A stretch of 64,000 bases of DNA from Straminergon stramineum. Taxonomy: Eukaryota > Streptophyta > Bryopsida > Hypnales > Calliergonaceae. Location of the stretch: the NCBI GenBank assembly GCA_963920665.1, contig OY987264.1, positions 31,290,906 through 31,354,905 of the forward strand, given 5' to 3'. Positions 32,766-45,456 of the stretch are shown here, piece after piece; position 1 is the first letter of the stretch, and the number at the start of each line of letters is the position of its first letter. Below the pieces are notes generated by a model, which saw only the letters and a program-made list of their open reading frames with translations, was not told the DNA's origin and did not search any database. Position numbers and translations under genes: made by a program.

Positions 32766-33502
32766 AGGTGATTACAAGAAACACTTCACGTTTTTGGCTC
32801 AAAAACCTAATTTCTAGCTGCAAGATTGGCAGTACTACTGACTACTATCAATTTCGCATGTCAAACTGCACCTACAAATCTCAATTGTCGATTTCGGGCG
32901 CTTGTAGATCTTAACCGTTGATTCAGTACTATATAATACTATATAATATTGTAGAAGCCACTAGCAGCAAAAAATAGCAAAAAAGGGGTCTATGGACCTT
33001 TTCATTTTTAGTAATTCAAAAAAAAAATTTTAATCCTAGAAAAAAAGTCATTTTTGAAGACAATCTTGCTCTCACATTGCACCAAAAATTCCTTAAAATT
33101 TTTTTTTTCTACCCAAAAAATGTGCGCAAACAATTGTCACTTTGGCCTCATGTAAACCCCTCATGCAAAGTTTTTTTGCAAAAAACTCTTTGTCTCTCAT
33201 TGGAACACAAGTACAACTCCAACTTCTCGAATTTGTGACTTTCAATTCGCATTTTCGGGTACAACTTGGGCTCAAAAAACCCCAAAATGGCCAAGGTAGA
33301 CACCCAATCGAGGGGCACTTTAAAAATAGTAAATTAAATTTTTTTAAAACCCAAAATATTAAAAATGTTTGAAACTTTTATGTGTACCTTCATTTCAAAT
33401 TTCAAAACAAATGGACTTACAATGCAAAAGTTATGACCAAAAAACCACATGTCCAAGGGTAAGGGGACAAAAAATAGGACAAGTGTTTCTTGCAATCACC
33501 TT
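32766..33502 (+). mobile_element. GGTGATTGCAAG-family TIR element, full-length
   Basis: The ends are AGGTGATTACAAGAAACACT and AAGTGTTTCTTGCAATCACC, with CAT flanking both sides as a candidate 3-bp duplication. The interior follows the copy at 10,874-11,666: AACCGTTGATTCAGTACTAT, GGACCTTTTCATTTTTAGTA and GGGGACAAAAAATAGGACAA. There is no coding capacity. Confidence 0.85.
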
Positions 33503-34677
33503 CATTGGCAAGCCAATGAAATTTCTACTTCATACCCTCAATGGCTCAATGTTGAAAATTTGTACCAGTAAGCAATGAACATTTTATTTATATTTATTTA
33601 TATATATATAAACCTACCTCTCATTGACCAATCGAAACATGCCACAATGGCAAAACTCTCCTACATTGAAATTATATTCTATGTATGCAACAATAAATTT
33701 TGTACAACTATTGAAAAACTAACGAATGATTTCAATCCAACTTTTTGAGAGATTACAAGAAAAACTAACGAAATGAAACTTGTGAAGCTTAGTTTATACT
33801 CTACATGAAAATTTTGAATTTTTTTAAAAAATGAGTATTTATTTAAAGTTCAAAGTTGAGGATCTAAAACCACGTTTCAACAATTGATGTATACACAAAC
33901 ATGTTTATATTGTCCATTTTCTTGAATTCATTTGTTTGATCCATTTAATTCTTCATAGGTATGCATGTCAACTTCAAAATGCTAGTTTCAAAGCTTACTT
34001 CCATAAAGGTGACCTAGCTTTTAGTTAATTTTTGATGTATGCTACCCCCTATAACCAAGGAAATCACCAAAATGCTCCAATTAATGGACCTATAGGTTCA
34101 TTCTTTGTTTTTAATTCCATTGAGCAATGAAATCATCCATTGAATAGTTTTGGTTCATAGGAAAAGAAATAAGGAACATCCAAATGAAACAATGCTACTA
34201 AATAATTTATTAAAGAGATTACATTGGATTCTATTTTGGGATTTGTATAAAAATGAAGAAAATTGATTATATATTATGAGTTTTTGATTTCATTCAAAAA
34301 CAATTTTGACAATAACTTTTTTGATGTTCTCTAGAAAATGAAAGCAATCCGATGTTGATATTTCAAGATTTTTATTTAGAAATAATATTGTTGTTAAATT
34401 ATTGTTGTTAAATATTATTATTTTAATGATTTAATATGTAGATATCTTCAAAAGTCTAAGGGATATTTCACATACCTAAGACATCAACTTCATGAGGAGC
34501 TTTCTAAACCCTAAATCTTAGTCATTGCAAATTCATGAAACTCGGTTGTAGAGGATGTAGTGGAGGTGGATGTTTTGCAAGATTATCTAATCATGAAAAA
34601 ACAAATTATGATAAGTATGAACATAAGTAATTTGGGGATAATCGCCTTGTGTGAATAAATTGGTCTTTTGTTGTATA
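33503..34677. other. AT-rich intergenic DNA
   Basis: No gene or bounded element was recognised. Confidence 0.5.
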
Positions 34678-35391
34678 GGGGTGATTGCAAGGGACACTTG
34701 TCCTATTTCTTGTCTTCTTGCCCTTGAACAAGTGATTTTGTGCTCATAACTTCAGCATCTTTAGTTTGTCTGGCGTGAAATTTGGAAGGAAGGTAGATGC
34801 GGAAGTTTCAGACATTCCATAATTTTTTCAAATTATTTTATTATTTTTAACCTCCCCCAATTGGATGTCTATTTTGGCCATTAGGGGGGGGGGGGGTTAG
34901 TACTATTTTCGACCCAAAAATGCGAATTGGAAGCCACAAATTAGATATGTTGGAGGTGTACTACCTTTTGAAAGACTAATGAAGAGTTTTTGTGAAAATT
35001 GCAATATGTCGGTTGCACACATGGGGTCAAAGTGACCTTACTTTGCGCAAAGGCTACAAAGAGGGAAAAAATTTCCTACATGAATTTTTTGGTGCAATAG
35101 GAGTGCAATCTTCTCTAACAAAATAGCTTTTTTTACGGAAATTTTTGAATTTTTTTGAATTACTAAAAATGAAAAAGTCAACAGACCCTTATTTTGCTAT
35201 TTTTTGTTGCTATGTAGTACTCCATAGTAGTCTATGGTACTACATAGTATTGCATAATACTAAACCAATGGTTTAGATTTACAGGCGCACTATTGACGCA
35301 AAAAATTAATAGGTCTTCGTAGTATTGCCAGTCCTACGGCCAAAAATTGCGATTTTAATCAAAAAACATGAAGTCCTTCTTGCAATCACCT
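34678..35391 (-). mobile_element. GGTGATTGCAAG-family TIR element, reverse copy
   Basis: The family reads right to left here. GTGATTGCAAGGGACACTTG lies at the left and CTTCTTGCAATCACC at the right, with ATA on both sides. A poly-G run of about 14 lies near 34,886-34,899, within the block that reads CCCCAAAATGGCC in other copies. There is no coding capacity. Confidence 0.85.
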
Positions 35392-36607
35392 ATAGCAAAA
35401 GCAACTTCAAAATAGTTATAAGGTTATAAAGCAAGTGAACCTATAATTGGTACTAATAGCAATTGAGCATACTTACTATTAAAAAATATACATCATTTTA
35501 TATTTTTATTAGATCTTGTTGGCAAGTGAAAGAAGAATCCAAAGCACTTAAACCAATGCTCATCAATTGTTTAATAATTATGCATCATTCATTAGTAGAA
35601 AGGAGGTACTTAAGTAGAAATGAGTAGTGTAAGAGCTCGGTGCGAAAAGCCATCTAGACACCATAAAAGTTTAGTGCCTTTTTTTTAATATCGGCCTTTG
35701 GCACTTAGTTCTTATGCTAGTTTTGAGTACTCATATACTTCTTTTCTTCTAGTGATTTGAACAACATATGAATAAATTGGGAATTTTAAAAGTATTGTTT
35801 CAAGTTGTATCAAAATCAACTTTAGACTCTCATAGGCTCTCATTCATCATTGTATACATCTTTAGGAGCAATCAATATAAATAACCCATATTTAACTGAT
35901 TATGGACATTTTTTGTAATTGAAAATGTATTAAGTGATAGCTAACAATCTAACACCTATCAATTTTTGACTTTTTTATCCAAACTAATGATTTTGATTCA
36001 TTTTTTAATTCAAAAGTCTACATTTGGACTATACATGTGCATATGTGTGTGTATGTGTTTGAGCAAGAAGTGATAGAATTGAACAATATTGCTAGAGTGC
36101 GTAAAATGTAATTCTAAACTAATCAAAATCCAAAAAAATTGGAGTCAACCCAAAGTAGATTGTTAGAAATGCACATACATTAATTGATAATGATAGAGAA
36201 AATTTGGGCCCTATAGAGGGCTATTTGACTTTTGGCTAATGTGTAAATATAGTGAAATATAAATAAATAAATAAAATTACATTAATTAATTAATTTAAAT
36301 TTTAAAATGCAATTGCCAATCCAACAGGGCACACAAACTATTACAAATTGGAAAGATTCACTATGATTAGATTTGGGTTAATTTTTTCTCCATCTGCACA
36401 TTTGCATACAAACAAACAGGCCTCCAAAGAGTTGAAATTTTCTCTAATGAATGATGTGTTTTAGAATGTGAAGATTGCAACTTTGAAGTGAGTAAAAAAC
36501 TAAGCTTTGTATAGGTGGGAGATTCCATATATGCACCTCTAAATTTACCAATGAAAATATTGAATTTCATGTGTATTATAATTGAAGTGTTAGTGTACCC
36601 ATTTACT
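35392..36607. other. AT-rich intergenic DNA
   Basis: No gene was recognised. A block at about 36,422-36,456 (TTTTCTCTAATGAATGATGT) resembles one arm of the MITE at 56.0-56.4 kb. Confidence 0.4.
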
Positions 36608-37549
36608 TTAACCCCTAAAGGACCAAACAGTGTTTTTTGGCAACATAGAGATTTCGGGCAACTCACTACGGATGGAATTTTTATTTTTTTTCTTTGAAAT
36701 TTTCACAAAACATGTGCATGAGGACTAGCTTTAAGATCCAACAATTTTCATAACTTTTGAATACATAGTTAAAAAGTTATTGTATGATATGTTGTTTTCA
36801 TTGCTTGGCGGGCAACCCAAGCAACAAAAAAAAACTTCTCTAAAAATCACTTTTTTGAAAATAAAAATTTGAAATATATTTTCCTGATTTTTATATACAT
36901 GGAAAGCTTTGAATCATTCCATTTTGATTTATGAGATGAAAGTTATGAAGAGTTTTAGTTGTGGGTAGTAATGGAATCTCTACTCTAAAATAAACTTTGA
37001 AGACCTTTATTTCACTCAATTTTTAATATTTATGGAAAAAAATACAAATGTGAGGTGTAGATTGTTTATTACAACAATTTAACCATTGGGATTGGCATTT
37101 ATCAATTCCTTAAATAAATTATTAACAATTTAGTATTTTGAATCATTCTCTACTTCTTTCAACTTATTATTTTTTTCCTATATGTTGTACAATTCCAAAT
37201 GATCTAAAAATTTTCAAGCATGTAACCAACATGACTTGAAGAAAGAATCCAAAGAGTTACAACCATTTCGGGCATTTTTTCATAATGATCTGACCTTGTG
37301 GAATGCATCTGCCCGGATTTTTGCAGGGCCAAAAAATGGCTTTTTGTCACTTCAAATGCTAATATCTTGCAATCCAAACGGTGGAAATTTTTGAAATTTT
37401 TTCCACATCTTCCCAAACCAGCTTACTACAAGAGCATACGGTTACATTTGTCCAAAAATGTATTTTTTCTAAAATTTGGTACTTGTACTAGAGATGACAG
37501 TTTTGGAGCGTTTTTGGTAAAAACATAGTCAATTACCTTTAGGGGTTAA
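36608..37549 (+). mobile_element. TTAA-flanked TIR element (0.95-kb family), best copy
   Basis: The ends TTAACCCCTAAAGG and CCTTTAGGGGTTAA are perfect inverted repeats including TTAA. Interior blocks GTTTTTTGGCAACATAGAGA, GGGCAACTCACTACGGATGG and GACAGTTTTGGAGCGTTTTT are shared with the copies at 8,975, 13,727 and 58,032. It is 942 bp with no transposase. TTAA plus CCCC ends suggest a non-autonomous piggyBac-type element (inference). Confidence 0.85.
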
Positions 37550-37565
37550 CAAGAAGTTTTTGCAT

Positions 37566-38532
37566 TTAACCCCTCACCGCCCAAGGGGACCAAAAGTGTC
37601 CTCAGGACAAATTCAAAGTGATGTAACTTTTGCATCCAATGTCCGAATTCAATCAAACTTGTTGGAAAAGTTGCGCTCTCTCTTCTAGTTTGTGTGGTAA
37701 AATTTTCAGATCAATCCGTGATTTACTGAATTTTTGGAAGCCAATCGAAGTTCACAAGTTCAATTTGAGTTCATCAAACTGCATTTGATGGCTGCAACTT
37801 CGGGGGCTTGTATCTCCTTCATCCAAAGTTCGTTTTCAATAAAATTTGTTGGGTTATGTTCCTCTTTAAGTCTAGTTATTGTGGTATAATTTTCATGCCA
37901 ATCCAAGTTGTTTTGAATGTTTGTGAGCAATTCGAAGTTCAAAATCCTGACATTTTTGGATTACAGTCAACTTCGGCGGCTTGTTTCTTCTTCATACAAT
38001 GTTCATTTTCAATAAATTTTTTTGGAAAAGTTTCACATACTAGTCTAGTTTGTGTGTATAAAATTTCATATCAATCCAAGAAGTTATGAGTGACTGAGAA
38101 GCATTTTAGTAGAAGGAGGTTCAGTTTTTGATGTATTTTTTGCAACTTTTCTTGCTATTTTTTGACATTTCAAAGTCATTTTGCAGACACAATGAGTCAA
38201 TTGAATGATAATTTTTTTCACCAATGTGTTTTTATGCTGATTTCAAATCACTTTATAGTTTTAAGTTTCTTCATTTGAGTAGAGTTAGAAATCAAATTTC
38301 ACCTCCAAATGTATTTTTAGGAAAAATTCAGCATCCTTTTTTAACACTAAAACATTATAATCTTGCAATCTATGCGGTCAAATGACACCAAATTTGGCAC
38401 ATGTAATCTACAACAAGTGCACTACAATATTGTATGGTTGAGATCTGTATAACTCAGTGAAAGTTATATCTATAACACTTCAAAAAAATGTTGTTTTTTG
38501 ACCTGTTTAGGCCTTGGGCGGTGAGGGGTTAA
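37566..38532 (+). mobile_element. TTAA-flanked TIR element with 21-bp perfect ends
   Basis: It starts TTAACCCCTCACCGCCCAAG and ends with the exact reverse complement, CTTGGGCGGTGAGGGGTTAA, one base longer on each side. It begins only 16 bp after the end of the previous TTAA element. The left half holds about three imperfect tandem units of ~175 bp (near 37,615, 37,795 and 37,970). Each has a TTCATCCAA/TGCATCCAATGT block, a TCTAGTTTGTGTG-like block and an ATCAATCC block. There is no coding capacity. Confidence 0.85.
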
Positions 38533-38609
38533 TACCATGTATACTCTAAAATAATTCTTCAAGCAATTGACTTTCAAAGAATTTTTAGAGGATGAAGAGA
38601 GTATTCAAT

Positions 38610-38923
38610 CATTAGATGAACTTTGAGGGCATGAAGAGGCCACAAGTTATTTTGAGTTCCCAAGCTGTGGGAACTCACCAGATCAGCAATATGATGTGGC
38701 ACAGTCACTACCACATCAAAAAATAATAGTATTTTTCATTTTTTTCATTTAAATTTTTTTTTAAATCAGTTTAAATTTTATCAGTACTTTTTAGAAATTT
38801 TGGGAAAAAAAGATTCAGAAATTCAGCCCTTTATGGGTTGGTTCCCAATTTTTGGCAGCACAGGGAACAATACAAAGAACAACCCTGAAATAGGCTCTTG
38901 AAGCCCTCAATTGTCCCTTAATG
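38610..38923. mobile_element. CATTAG-ended MITE, copy 4 (diverged)
   Basis: The ends are CATTAGATGAACTTTGAGGGC and GCCCTCAATTGTCCCTTAATG. The interior has GGGAACTCACCAGATCAGCA and GGGAACAATACAAAGAACAA, as in the other copies but in reverse arrangement. Confidence 0.65.
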
Positions 38924-41139
38924 ATACAACCTAAGTATGTACAACCATAATCACTAGTGTCCAAAATGCAGCACTTACATTTGGACCAATAAACAACAAT
39001 AAAACTTAGATGTTGATGACAAAAGATGAACACAATTGTGATGAGTCTAGTGTTGCTTTTTGGTACACCTTGAGTAGGACCTTGAGAAAATACTTTGAAA
39101 ATTAATAATTAATGACTAACAATAGTTTAAATAATAAATTCAATCGTATGCATAGATATGATCAATAAGTTATTGCAAAATCATCCTAGATCATAATCTT
39201 ATCTTATAAGTGCTTTACATTAGGGTTTTAGGATATAGGCCTTCAAAGTTTCAAGTTTAAACATCGTTTGACCATTAGGGCCAAAAAAATGTATAACATT
39301 ATTGAACCATTTGCAATATTTCTTTTCTAGTAGTATCACAAATATAACATTCATTTTGTAGTTCTATTTAAAGCAAATTAAGTAGTCCTTTCTTGATAGA
39401 GAGGCTTACAATTTGAATAAAAAAAACTAACATATCAGAATGATGACTTACATAAATAATTATTATTCAATCTTTAGTGTATATGTAATATTTACAAATA
39501 TTGGTAACAAAGTTATTGTTTTCAATTTTTCAAGGTAGTGTAATTTGCAATTCTTGATTGGAATGATGAATCTATTTACATCTTTAAATATAGAGAGAGC
39601 AAGATCATAGATAAAACACCATTTATGCATGAATCCAAATATATTTGCATTCATCCAAATATGATAAATGTCATCGTACTTTGAAATTATTTTGAATGGG
39701 TTCAACAACTTCATCCATTCAAAAAATGAAAACGATTTTGAAAAATAGGCTAAATTTTTCCCTAGAATATTATGAACACACAATGAAACAATTGATTTCA
39801 AGGACAAACACAAAATTCCATAACTCATCATCCTAGGAACACAGTCTGAATTTTTTTTCACTCTTGCTAAATACACTTGGTTTATTTTATTTTTTTAAGA
39901 GAAAGAAATTTCAAAAAATTAGTTTTCTCTTGGAAATGGCGACTCTTCAACATTTCAAAACAAAATAATAAACCTAATTGGTGAAGAGAAATATTTGTTT
40001 TTATACATGAAATGAAACTAACTGTGTAAAAGAAAATGGGTTGATAATAATATACATCATTGAAGTAATTATATTATTGTGAAGGCTTCAAGGTCTACTT
40101 CCCATGTCTCATTTCCTCTTCAATTCACATTTCAAGGTCAAATCCCAATTTGTAGGGATTGCAAAAGGTGAAGAAAAAATATGTTATATGTAGGAGTTGG
40201 AGTTTCATAGTGTGAAGGCCAAGGTCACAACTTTAAGTCTCAAGTTTTTACATGTATACTTTTACATATGATTGCTAAAATTGCTAAATAGATATTTAAA
40301 AAAAAAATCAAACATGGAATCTACAATTGACAAATTGTCTACAAAATGAGCCCACAAGAAAGATTAAATTAGTTTTATTCTTCTCATATTATATTTTATA
40401 TAAAAAATAATAAACATGACTTAGAGCCACAATTGGGGCTCCATCTTTGCTATGCCCAACTTTGGCTCCAAGTCCCTCTTCTTAGGCATCCAAATACAAT
40501 GCAATTTAATGCATCTAGCCTTCGAAAGTTGCGTGAAGCCAATTTCCAACTCTCCACAAACTAAATGTTGAGAATTTGGTGGAATTGGGGACATAGTGAG
40601 AAACAACCCTAAATACCATATTAAGTGATCACTATTTAGGGTTGACAAAAAATATTACTAAAAATTAGGTGTTGCCATTTTTTTTTTAAATTCTTTCAAA
40701 ATTTTCTTTTTGGATATAGGAAAAAATAATTACACAAAACATATTCTATACAAGATTTTGTTAAATTTTAGTTTTTGGAAAAAAAAAAAAAAAGTATTAT
40801 CTAGGCAATGCCAAACTTGACCTGCAATGCTGTAAGTTCAATGCACTCATTGGGATAAATTTTAAGTGAATAAGATAAAATTAGTGTAAAACATTGAACA
40901 AAATGAAATAAAAATTGGATGAGAGGTGAATGAATGCTAGATGAAAATCACAATATTTAAGACAATATGAAGATAGTGTACATTACTCTATATTGAATTT
41001 ATCTATAATACTGTGAACTACCATATTAGTTTGCCTTACTAATTCACAAATTCAAATGAATATGAGTTATCATTATAAGTGTGGAGTGCATCACTCAAAT
41101 TAACTTGTATATATAATATTATACACATTCACTTCTAAA
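38924..41139. other. AT-rich intergenic DNA
   Basis: The longest open frame is 137 codons on the minus strand (39,463-39,876). It is rich in I, F, L, K and N, as expected of chance translation of AT-rich DNA, and shows no recognisable domain. No other feature was seen. Confidence 0.4.
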
Positions 41140-42020
41140 ATCTCCAAGACCATTTTTTCATCAAAATCATTCAAAAGTGTCATTTCTATTACAAAGAGCA
41201 AAAAACTTGAAAACTTGATTTTTTTACATATCTAACCTCAGGATCTTGTATTGAACTAGTATAAAAATGAGTAGAAGAAATTTCAAAACTTTAATCACAT
41301 AGATTGCAAGATATTAGAGTTTAAAGTGAAGTAAAGGAATATTTCTACATAGCTTTCATGACTAGATTATAAGACTTTGAATCTTCTTAGCTTAAAGTTT
41401 TTGCACTACAAATTTTGAAATAAAAAAATTTATGTTGAAGAAATGACCTAAATTTTTTAAAAATTTGATTCTTGTATCTAAAAGAAATTTATTAGATGCA
41501 GTTACAAGATTTAAGGAAAAACTAAATTGTTAATAGTTCTAAGATGAAATTAAGATATATAAATCCCAATAATGGAATTTTTCTAGAAATTATTCTAAAC
41601 ATTGTGGAATATATTTTTTTTAATTGTGAAAATTGAGTTAAAAAAACAATCCAATACATGATTTTATCAAGGAGTTTTCATGATTGCCTTTAAGACAAGA
41701 AACTCTAAGCATTTGCATCATTGATCCAAATGGAATAAATCAAAGCTTTCCTTATAGACAAAAATATAGTCTATAAGAAACTAAATTTTTAATTTTAATT
41801 TTTGTAGGTTTATTGTTTTTGCTCGACGACCTAAAATTTGGATATACAATGGCATAACTTGTTAGTGGGCATTCATTTAAATAAAAATTATATTCTTTGA
41901 AAGCTAATAAATTTTTCTATCTTAAAAAAATTCAAAAAATTATGCCAAAAGTTGAGATCACATGAATTTATCTGAATTTTCATTTGTCCCTTTATAGAAC
42001 ATTGAGACGTGAGGAGTTAA
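41140..42020 (-). mobile_element. TTAA-family element, second subfamily, degenerate
   Basis: It follows, in reverse, the element at 59,992-60,909: TGTCATTTCTATTACAAAGA, ATCTTGTATTGAACTAG, AGATTGCAAGATATTAGAG, ATGGAATAAATCAAAGCTTT and ATGGCATAACTTGTTAGT. The right end is reduced to GTGAGGAGTTAA and the left end is lost. Confidence 0.65.
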
Positions 42021-42954
42021 TTCAATATGTTCAAGAATTTGAATAGTACAAGGGAATCTCACATTACTTTCGATACTTTTGGATGAATGAAGTTTGGTTC
42101 TTATGAACCTTTGAATGAAATTCTACTAAAAGTCATTGGAATGAAACTCAATTTATTTGAGATATTCAAAAATTAGTGTGGATTACAACATCTTAAATTT
42201 ATTTAATCTATTGTGGACTACTATATTGGTTCACCTTGTAAATTGGTATAATTATAGAATGAGTGGGAATTAGCATTGTTAGCATTACTAGTTAATTTCA
42301 TTGCAAATGAAATGAGTATTGAATTAGCATAGAAATAATAATTATAATCCAATAATAATTTTTACCTTTGATATTTACCAAGTATAGGACAATGGTGGAA
42401 ATATCAATGTTGATAGAAATCCTAAATGTCATTGGATCTTGCAATTGTTTTTTTTATGGTGGTTTAGATCTTGTAAATTGGGGTCTTCATCCAATCACTT
42501 AAGGAAGTCAACTCTTAAAGCGCCCTTTTAAGCTTGCTCATTGATTGCATTTGCAAGGAAGCTAAACTTCTTGAAACCATTCTAAGTAAATTTTCGTAGG
42601 AAGAAAAATGGAATCAGAATCTGACCAAAGTCATTTCATTTTTTTCGAACCTTCATGGAATTAGTTATGCATTTTTGAAGTTGAAATGCATTCCTCACTA
42701 AAAGCGACCTCCTCTTGAAATGTACACTATTTGTACATTGGAATGCACCCTACAATACCTTAATTAATTCTCCAGCTTGCAAAACTCTAGCGAAAAGTTC
42801 AAATATCAAGATTCTGTGGGTTGATGTGGCAAGCTGATGAGGGGTTGGTCCCACCACGTTCGCCGTTTCATCTACCAAGTGGCGATCCATTTTGTCCTCA
42901 TGTCTCACAACGTTCAGTTGTCCAATTGTCCTTTTGGGTCCACCAAATTCCGTT
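42021..42954. other. AT-rich intergenic DNA
   Basis: No gene or bounded element was recognised. GC is slightly higher near 42,830-42,960, without a coding pattern. Confidence 0.4.
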
Positions 42955-43683
42955 GACTTTCTCTCCAGCCCTAACCGCTACTTTTTGCTACTGTGACTAG
43001 TTACTATTATTAGATTGGTCAAATTTTCATATTATTTTTCTTATTGGTAAGTTAGAGGAGGTTCCAACACACCAAAGAATACAACATTTGGATACCGTAT
43101 GCAAAAGTTATGAAGGAGCAAAGTTTTTCTAGCACATATTCTATTTTTGGTTCACAAACGTACATATTTGATTTTAGGGAGATTTACAGAGAGCGATGAT
43201 GGCGGTTTTAGGTAGGGTGTGATAATGGAGTGTACTCACCTTAAGACTTGGATTACACCATATTCGATTGGGTGGAAATTTTTGAAATGAAAGGGCCAAA
43301 TTTTTGAAGGTTTTCGTTGGCTAAAAGTCATGGGAAAATGCTTTTACACTGTGAAATTAGATTTGGGTCATGGGGCTCTAAGAAGGCCCAATGACTTAGA
43401 GAGTTGGAGCACACTCAATTTTTCATATAAGGTAGCAAAAGTCTTTAAATTTTGAGCCCCTGGAATTGTAGTCAAACCCTCCTCAAAGAAGTAGGTTTGA
43501 CTAAAATATCAAGGATCCTTGAAGAAAAGCACTATTTTTAAATATTCAAATTTTAAAAATCCATTTCATGCCTTCATAGCAGTTTACACCAATTCAAAGG
43601 TTATGATTTTGAAAGGAAGACTTCCCAATGGCCAGTGAGGGGGCTTGGAAAGGGAGACTTTTTAATTTTTGTCCCCATCAATT
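42955..43683. repeat. Dispersed repeat, copy 1
   Basis: It shares a long ordered series of blocks with 44,985-45,456: ACTAGTTACTATTATT, GTCAAATTTTCATATTATTT, AAAGTTATGAAGG, GATGATGG.GGTTTTAGGTAGG, GCTTTTACACT.TGAAAT and TCATGGG.TC.AAGAAGGCCCAATGACTT. There is no coding capacity or terminal repeat. The family is unknown. Confidence 0.65.
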
Positions 43684-44245
43684 CACTACTAGAAAGCGGT
43701 GACCAAACAATAGAAAATCAATAGTTTTTTTTGTTGTTTGGGGCATTATTGGTCACAACTTGATCAATTTAATAAAATTTTGTAAAGACATCGATAGATT
43801 TCTGTTGTTCTAGGTACTTCAAAAAATTTATTGACCAAATCAACATAAATTCAATAAATTCTATAAGTAACATTTTATATTTATACATGCACATGCAAAT
43901 TCAACCATGGTCCATTGGTTGAAAGATGTAGTTTGCAAAGGCGAGGGCTCAGATTCAAACCCCCAATGCCAACGTTTGCAGTGTTGTGTTGTAGCAACAA
44001 ATGCTATTGATGTGGCAATTGACTATTCTATTGTGTTAGCAATCAACACTACTAACATTGCAACTTGTTGCACTGCTAATATGGCATTTTAAAATAAAGA
44101 AAGAAACTTATTGTCCAAATCCATAAATTTGAACAACAAATTTTAGTGTAATTTTGATTGACACAATGTAACCAAAACAACAAAACCAAACAACACTTTT
44201 CAAAATTTCCAATTCTATTGTTTTGGTCACAGTTTCTTCTAGAAT
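43684..44245. mobile_element. CACTA-like non-autonomous element
   Basis: It starts CACTACTAGAAAGCGGTGAC, a typical plant CACTA (En/Spm) terminus. The right side has the inverted partner TTGGTCACAGTTTCTTCTAG, with GTGACC...AACAATAGAA matching between arms. ATT occurs just outside both ends. The interior has a tRNA-like stretch at about 43,908-43,975. No transposase is present. Confidence 0.6.
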
Positions 44246-44984
44246 TGATTCTAATGTAAGTTGGATCTAAGTTACCCAAAATTACTAATATTAAGAATTT
44301 AATAATTTAAACTAGAAGTAAAGTCAACAACAAAGACACTTTGGTCAATGTGAATGGTTTTATAACTAATGGATGAGGCATTGTTAGAAGTATATTCGCC
44401 TTTGGTGTTAGGAATATTTAAATTTGTACAATCAATTCAATCCAAAGGTGGGGATATCATATGGGGTGGCCGAGGTTGATAATATATTTCTACAAAAAAA
44501 TGATAAAATAATTAGAAAATAATTATTTCTTACTTTTTCTATTGAAGAAAATGAGTATTATAGAAAATTAATATTTTGAGAATATATTATGAAACTTATT
44601 ATCCAAAAAAACTTAATATTTGGCAAAAGATGTTGAACTTGACAACTCAATAATGTAATTTTTGACTAAGATCTTCACTAACATCATTCTTAACACCAAG
44701 TGAGAATATGCTCTAATTGAGCAATGTTGGCAACTAATATAAAACTTGATTACTCCGTATTAACTAAATCATATTTAGAGTTGCTACCATCAGAATAGGA
44801 TAACGAATATTTAGTTTTATTATTTATAAAAAAAATTAACATTGAATATCACTAGCAATGTAATAAAGTTAATTGTAAAGTCATCAACAATTTTATAGAA
44901 CCATTGAACTTGTAACTTGTGTTTATGAAGTTAATTGCACAACTATGCATGTTTTTCAATGAAAAGGTTGAGGTGGATACCCAC
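44246..44984. other. AT-rich intergenic DNA
   Basis: No gene or bounded element was recognised. Confidence 0.4.
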
Positions 44985-45456
44985 CAAACCGCCATTTTTG
45001 CTACTTGTGCCTAGTTACTATTATTTGTCTAGTCAAATTTTCATATTATTTTTGTTGTTGGTAAGGGAAAGGAGGTTCTAATGCACAAAAGGATGCAACC
45101 TTTGGACACTATAAGTAAAAGTTATGAAGGGGTAAAGTTTTTTGGATTATAGAGGTTCTAAAATTGTTTCATCAACTTAAAGTACATATTTGAATTTGGA
45201 GATGTACACAAAGTGGATGATGGTGGTTTTAGGTAGGATGCAATTTTCAGTGGGTGTACCCACGTTAAGATCAAATTGAAAGGTGGGGGGTCCAAATTTT
45301 TGAGGTTTTTGATTGGTTGAAATTGAGAAGTCTTAGGAAAATGGTTTTACACTATGAAATGAGATTTAGGTCATAGGGATCCAAGAAGGTCCAATGACTT
45401 TGGGTACACTTTTTTTGTATGTGGTAGCAAAAGTCCTCAAATTTTAAGCCCCCAAA
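44985..45456. repeat. Dispersed repeat, copy 2
   Basis: Second copy of the repeat at 42,955. It continues after 45,708 with an ACATAGTTAGACCCAACTTA block, matching TTGTAGTCAAACCCTCC of copy 1, because the MITE at 45,457-45,708 interrupts it. Confidence 0.65.

Noticed and set aside
39463..39876. 137-codon minus-strand open frame
   Set aside because: Rich in I, F, L, K, N and Y as expected from AT-rich DNA. No domain, no GC rise, no splice context.
43908..43975. Possible functional tRNA
   Set aside because: A/B-box-like words are present, but no cloverleaf or acceptor pairing can be drawn. Kept only as a SINE-like hint.
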